Positions 22,527-25,992 of a DNA stretch of 25,992 bases are shown piece by piece. The notes under the pieces are model-generated. The model was not told the DNA's origin, did no database searches, and saw only the letters and a program-made list of their open reading frames with translations. Position numbers and translations under genes: made by a program. The stretch is from JACQFZ01 sp036381895. Lineage in GTDB: Bacteria > Pseudomonadota > Gammaproteobacteria > Acidiferrobacterales > Sulfurifustaceae. Each line of letters starts with the position of its first letter. Positions within the stretch are counted from its first letter, which is position 1. Where the stretch lies: contig DASVBY010000017.1 in the NCBI GenBank assembly GCA_036381895.1, positions 1-25,992 on the forward strand, in the 5' to 3' direction.

Positions 22527-23432
22527 GTGCCCGCAAGGCTAACACACCTGCAGCGGCTCGAGGCCGAGAGTATCCATATCATGCGGGAGGTGGTGGCCGA
22601 GGCGGAGAATCCCGTAATGCTCTACTCCATCGGCAAGGACAGCGCCGTCATGCTGCACCTCGCCATGAAAGCCTTCTATCCCGCCAAACCGCCGTTTCCC
22701 CTGCTGCACGTCGACACCACCTGGAAATTCCGCGACATGTACGCGTTCCGCGACCGCATGGCGAAGGAAACCGGGATGGAGCTGCTCGTCTACGTGAACC
22801 AGGAGGGCCTGGCCCTCGGGATCAATCCGTTCACGCACGGCTCGGCGGTGCACACCGACGTGATGAAGACGCAGGCGCTCAAGCAGGCGCTCGACAAGTA
22901 CGGCTTCGACGCCGCCTTCGGCGGCGCCCGCCGGGACGAGGAGAAGTCGCGCGCCAAGGAGCGCGTCTTCTCGTTCCGCTCGGCGCAGCACCGCTGGGAC
23001 CCGAAGAACCAGCGGCCGGAGCTCTGGCGGCTCTACAACGGCCGCAAGCACAAGGGCGAGAGCATCCGCGTGTTTCCGCTCTCCAACTGGACCGAGCTCG
23101 ACGTCTGGCAGTACATCTACCTCAACAACATCCCGATCGTGCCGCTCTACTTCGCCAAGGAGCGTCCGGTGGTCGAGCGCGACGGCACCTTGATCATGGT
23201 CGACGACGAGCGCATGCCGCTGCGCCCGGGCGAGGTGCCGACCATGCGCTGGGTGCGCTTCCGCACGCTCGGCTGCTATCCGCTCACCGGCGCCATCGAA
23301 TCCCGCGCGGACACGCTCCCGGCCATCATCCAGGAGATGCTGCTCACGCGCACCTCGGAGCGCCAGGGCCGCGTCATCGATCACGATTCGGCCGGCTCCA
23401 TGGAGAAGAAGAAGCGGGAAGGATACTTCTGA
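22527..23432 (+). CDS. cysD: Sulfate adenylyltransferase subunit 2
   Basis: 301 residues from GTG, against 302 in E. coli CysD. LTHLQRLEAESIHIMREVV opens the protein as in CysD. The PP-loop is NPVMLYSIGKDSAVMLHL. FGGARRDEEKSRAKERVFS and the C-terminal RQGRVIDHDSAGSMEKKKRE are hallmark sequences. With CysN it catalyses ATP plus sulfate to APS and pyrophosphate, driven by GTP. The stop overlaps the start of cysNC by one base (TGATG), giving tight coupling. The partner cysH (PAPS reductase) is not in the window. Very confident. Confidence 0.97.
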   Translation: MPARLTHLQRLEAESIHIMREVVAEAENPVMLYSIGKDSAVMLHLAMKAFYPAKPPFPLLHVDTTWKFRDMYAFRDRMAKETGMELLVYVNQEGLALGINPFTHGSAVHTDVMKTQALKQALDKYGFDAAFGGARRDEEKSRAKERVFSFRSAQHRWDPKNQRPELWRLYNGRKHKGESIRVFPLSNWTELDVWQYIYLNNIPIVPLYFAKERPVVERDGTLIMVDDERMPLRPGEVPTMRWVRFRTLGCYPLTGAIESRADTLPAIIQEMLLTRTSERQGRVIDHDSAGSMEKKKREGYF

Positions 23433-25351
23433 TGGCGCGCGCGTCCGACCTCATCGCGACCGACATCGAGCGGTACCTGCACGCGCACGAGCACAAGAGC
23501 CTGTTGCGCTTCATCACCTGCGGCAGCGTCGACGACGGCAAGAGCACGCTCATCGGGCGGCTGTTGCACGACTCCAAGATGATCTACGAGGATCAGCTGG
23601 CCGCAGTCACGGCCGACAGCGGCAAGTTCGGCACGACCGGCAGCGAGCCTGACCTGGCGCTGCTCGTCGACGGCCTGCAGTCCGAGCGGGAGCAAGGCAT
23701 CACCATCGACGTGGCCTACCGCTACTTCTCGACCGACAAGCGCAAGTTCATCATCGCCGACACGCCCGGCCATGTGCAGTACACCCGCAACATGGCCACC
23801 GGCGCCTCGACCGCCAACCTGGCCGTCATCCTCATCGACGCCCAGGGCGGCGTCCTTGCCCAGACGAAGCGCCACAGCTTCATCGTTTCGCTGCTGGGGA
23901 TCGAACACGTCATCGTGGCCGTCAACAAGATGGACCTGCTGGACTTCCGCCAGGACGTTTTCGACGAGATCTGCCGCGACTACCAGGAGTTCGCCAAGGG
24001 CCTGGACATCTCCGACGTGCGCTTCGTGCCCATCTCGGCGCTGCGCGGCGACAACGTGGTCGACAGGAGCGAGCACACGCCCTGGTATCAAGGCGAGACG
24101 CTCCTGCACCTGCTCGAAACGGTGCCCATCACGGGCGAATTGCGGTTGGAGGCGTTACGCTTCCCGGTGCAGTACGTCAACCGCCCCAACCCCGCGTTTC
24201 GCGGCTATGCGGGCACCGTCGCTTCGGGAACGGTCCGCAAGGGCGAAGAGGTCATGGTGCTGCCGGCACGCAAGACCAGCCGGGTGCGGGCCATCGTCAC
24301 CGCCGACGGCGAGCTCGAGCAGGCCAGCCGCGGCATGGCGGTCACCCTCACCCTGGAGGATGAGCTCGACATCAGTCGCGGCGACATGCTGGTGCAGCCG
24401 AACAACGCCCCCAGCGTCGGCGCGAACTTCGACGCGCAGGTGGTGTGGATGAGCGAGGCGCCGCTCATGCCGGGCCGCCAGTACGACATCAAGATCGGCC
24501 CCAAACTGACCCGCGGCCTGGTGAGCGAGGTTCACTACCGCACCAACGTGGACACGCTCGAGCCCGAAGCGGCTGACGAGCTCGAGCTCAACGACATCGG
24601 GCTTTGCGCCCTGACCCTGGTCGAGCCGGTACCCTTCGACGCCTACCGCGCCCTGCCGGCCACCGGCAGCTTCATCTTCATCGATCGCCAGACCAACGTC
24701 ACGGTGGGTGCTGGCATGATCACCCGGGGCAGCAAGCAGCCGCGCCTGGACCGGGCCACCAACGTCACCCGGCACGAGCACCGGGTCTCCAAGGCGTTGC
24801 GCGCCAACCAGAAGGGCCAAAAGCCCTGCGTCCTCTGGTTTACCGGCCTGTCGGGCTCCGGCAAGTCCACCTTGTCGAACGCCCTGGAGCATCGGCTTTT
24901 CACCATGGGTTATCACAGCTACCTCCTGGACGGAGACAACGTGCGTTTCGGCCTCAATCGCGATCTGGGCTTCACGGACGAGGACCGCGTCGAGAACATC
25001 CGCCGTATTGGCGAGACGGCCAAACTCTTCGTGGATGCCGGCCTGATCGTCCTCACCGCCTTCATCTCGCCCTTCCGCAGCGACCGAGACATGGTGCGCT
25101 CGCTGGTCGAAGCCCAGGAGTTCGTCGAGGTTTACGTCAATGCCCCCCTGGAGGTGTGCGAACAGCGTGACCCCAAGGGGCTCTACAGCAAGGCGCGCCA
25201 GGGTGAGATCAGCAACTTCACGGGCATCGACTCGCCCTACGAGCCGCCCAGCGACCCAGAGATCACCCTCTTCACGGAGCGTGAGACCGTCGAGGAGTGC
25301 GTGGAGAAAATCATCACCTACTTGCAGGCCAAGGAGATGCTGCCGCTCTGA
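23432..25351 (+). CDS. cysNC: Bifunctional sulfate adenylyltransferase subunit 1 / APS kinase
   Basis: 639 residues. The N-terminal CysN GTPase has the P-loop GSVDDGKSTLIG (31-42), DTPGHVQYTRNM (110-121) and NKMD (165-168), then two beta-barrel domains to about residue 440. The C-terminal APS kinase has a second P-loop GLSGSGKST (472-480), LLDGDNVRFGLNRDLGF (498-514) and the phospho-Ser region AFISPFRSDRD. The protein thus makes APS with CysD and phosphorylates it to PAPS. It is the NodQ-type arrangement of a CysN-CysC fusion. Codon choice from about 23.7 kb onward leans more towards GCC and CTG than the GCG/CTC-rich genes further left (by eye). A polysaccharide deacetylase gene converges on it. 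Confidence 0.96.
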   Translation: MARASDLIATDIERYLHAHEHKSLLRFITCGSVDDGKSTLIGRLLHDSKMIYEDQLAAVTADSGKFGTTGSEPDLALLVDGLQSEREQGITIDVAYRYFSTDKRKFIIADTPGHVQYTRNMATGASTANLAVILIDAQGGVLAQTKRHSFIVSLLGIEHVIVAVNKMDLLDFRQDVFDEICRDYQEFAKGLDISDVRFVPISALRGDNVVDRSEHTPWYQGETLLHLLETVPITGELRLEALRFPVQYVNRPNPAFRGYAGTVASGTVRKGEEVMVLPARKTSRVRAIVTADGELEQASRGMAVTLTLEDELDISRGDMLVQPNNAPSVGANFDAQVVWMSEAPLMPGRQYDIKIGPKLTRGLVSEVHYRTNVDTLEPEAADELELNDIGLCALTLVEPVPFDAYRALPATGSFIFIDRQTNVTVGAGMITRGSKQPRLDRATNVTRHEHRVSKALRANQKGQKPCVLWFTGLSGSGKSTLSNALEHRLFTMGYHSYLLDGDNVRFGLNRDLGFTDEDRVENIRRIGETAKLFVDAGLIVLTAFISPFRSDRDMVRSLVEAQEFVEVYVNAPLEVCEQRDPKGLYSKARQGEISNFTGIDSPYEPPSDPEITLFTERETVEECVEKIITYLQAKEMLPL

Positions 25352-25426
25352 GGCACGGCCCACGGCCCCCGCAACTTTCACCAAGCACCGCGACCCGTCC
25401 AGGGTCCAGCTTGCAGTGCGCTTTCT

Positions 25427-25467
25427 GGGCGCCTCGCGGTCGAGCTGATGCCGACCGCGAGGCGCCC
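25427..25467. terminator. Perfect 16-bp hairpin between convergent cysNC and deacetylase
   Basis: The arms at 25427-25442 and 25452-25467 are exact reverse complements (GGGCGCCTCGCGGTCG and its complement) with a nine-base loop. It begins 75 bases after the cysNC stop and lies ten bases after the deacetylase stop. It could terminate both converging transcripts, but neither side has a good U-tract. Confidence 0.55.
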
Positions 25468-25477
25468 GAAGTCTGCT

Positions 25478-25992
25478 TTACGGGCCCTGGGCGCCAGGCT
25501 GGGCGGCGCGGTACCCCCGCGAGGTCTCGGCAGCCTCGCGGGCCGCCAGGGCCCTTGTGCGCTCGGCGACTTCCGCCATGCTCAGGGAGCACATGCCGTA
25601 CTCCCGACGGCAGTCGACATAGATCTCCAGCACCTGTTGCAAGAAGGCCAGGTTTTCATCCTGATAGGTGCCGAAATTGTGCGGGTGCCACCACATGTGG
25701 AAGATTTCCCCCGCGCGGGCGGCGGTCCGCATGGCCCGCTCGATGCGCCGCAGTCGCAGCGCCTCGAGTCGGCGCAATCGGGGTGAATAGGGCCGCAGGA
25801 AGCGGCTTGCCGGTACGTTCACCAAGCCGCCCGGCTCGGCCAGGCCCGACCATGGGGTCACGTTGCTGCCGGTGACGGGCAGGTAGGCGTCGGTCAGCCG
25901 GCACAGCCGCTTGGAGCGTGTGGTCGTCCGCGCCGGCTCACCCCGGTGGATCCAGCTTGCCTCCGTACCCCGGTAGCTGCGAATACCGTGCT
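25478..25992 (-). CDS. Polysaccharide deacetylase family protein, C-terminal part (runs off the window)
   Basis: The frame is open from the window edge (25992) to TAA at 25478-25480, giving 170 residues. It contains SYRGTEASWIHRG, NVPASRFLRPYSP, AARAGEIFHMWWHPHNFG (the conserved FHxWWHPHNFG of exopolysaccharide-linked deacetylases) and a final helix with REYGMCSLSMAEVAERT. A GTG at 25861 is an internal codon and not the start. These NodB-fold enzymes deacetylate N- or O-acetylated sugars of extracellular polysaccharide or its precursors. The metal-binding Asp and first His motif would lie further upstream, outside the window. The gene is convergent with cysNC and followed by a strong hairpin. 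Confidence 0.82.
   Translation of the reverse strand, partial: HGIRSYRGTEASWIHRGEPARTTTRSKRLCRLTDAYLPVTGSNVTPWSGLAEPGGLVNVPASRFLRPYSPRLRRLEALRLRRIERAMRTAARAGEIFHMWWHPHNFGTYQDENLAFLQQVLEIYVDCRREYGMCSLSMAEVAERTRALAAREAAETSRGYRAAQPGAQGP

Overview
The window is strongly GC-rich, densely packed chromosomal DNA of a proteobacterium, most likely a betaproteobacterium. This rests on the malate dehydrogenase N-terminus, the BoxB-type aerobic benzoyl-CoA pathway with a BoxR-like operator, and the fused CysNC enzyme. The lineage call is inference from protein character, not a placement. About 26 genes are supportable. No gene-free stretch exceeds 300 bases; the longest is 2018-2308. There are no tRNA or rRNA genes, insertion sequences or CRISPR arrays that I can see.

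Layout. 1-143: start of mdh (leftward), with a good sigma70-type promoter. 359-2017: a membrane sensor with a Cache-like domain and HAMP but no output domain, followed by a DUF4388-like protein. 2309-4624 (rightward): MaoC-type hydratase, alpha/beta hydrolase and EamA exporter. 4762-5963: an Rrf2 regulator divergent from a beta-class glutathione S-transferase, with a 22-bp perfect palindrome between them. 6024-8639: an SDR lacking the usual catalytic Tyr, a quinone oxidoreductase and an alpha/beta hydrolase. 8857-10335: boxB, the diiron subunit of benzoyl-CoA 2,3-epoxidase, without boxA or boxC beside it. It is preceded by a perfect TATGCA-N6-TGCATA operator and an FNR-like site.

10507-15221 is a leftward block: alpha/beta hydrolase, PaaI-type thioesterase, thiolase and MFS transporter, next to a TetR regulator. 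Two matching operators of the form CCTATC-N4-GATAG lie upstream of the hydrolase and of tetR, which suggests one autoregulated CoA-thioester/acyl catabolic unit. A second EamA transporter and a DUF1330 protein follow (15326-16703).

16700-20898 is a tightly coupled leftward four-gene operon with its own promoter: exported amidohydrolase, YtkA-like protein, di-heme cytochrome c peroxidase, and a cytoplasmic DsbA-type thioredoxin fold fused to an NhaA Na+/H+ antiporter. This is the most unusual assembly in the window. 21059-25351 carries a HIT protein and cysQ (leftward), divergent from cysD-cysNC (rightward), which make PAPS. The window ends in the C-terminal part of a polysaccharide deacetylase, separated from cysNC by a perfect 16-bp hairpin. 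PAPS synthesis beside a deacetylase hints at a sulfated polysaccharide locus continuing beyond the window.
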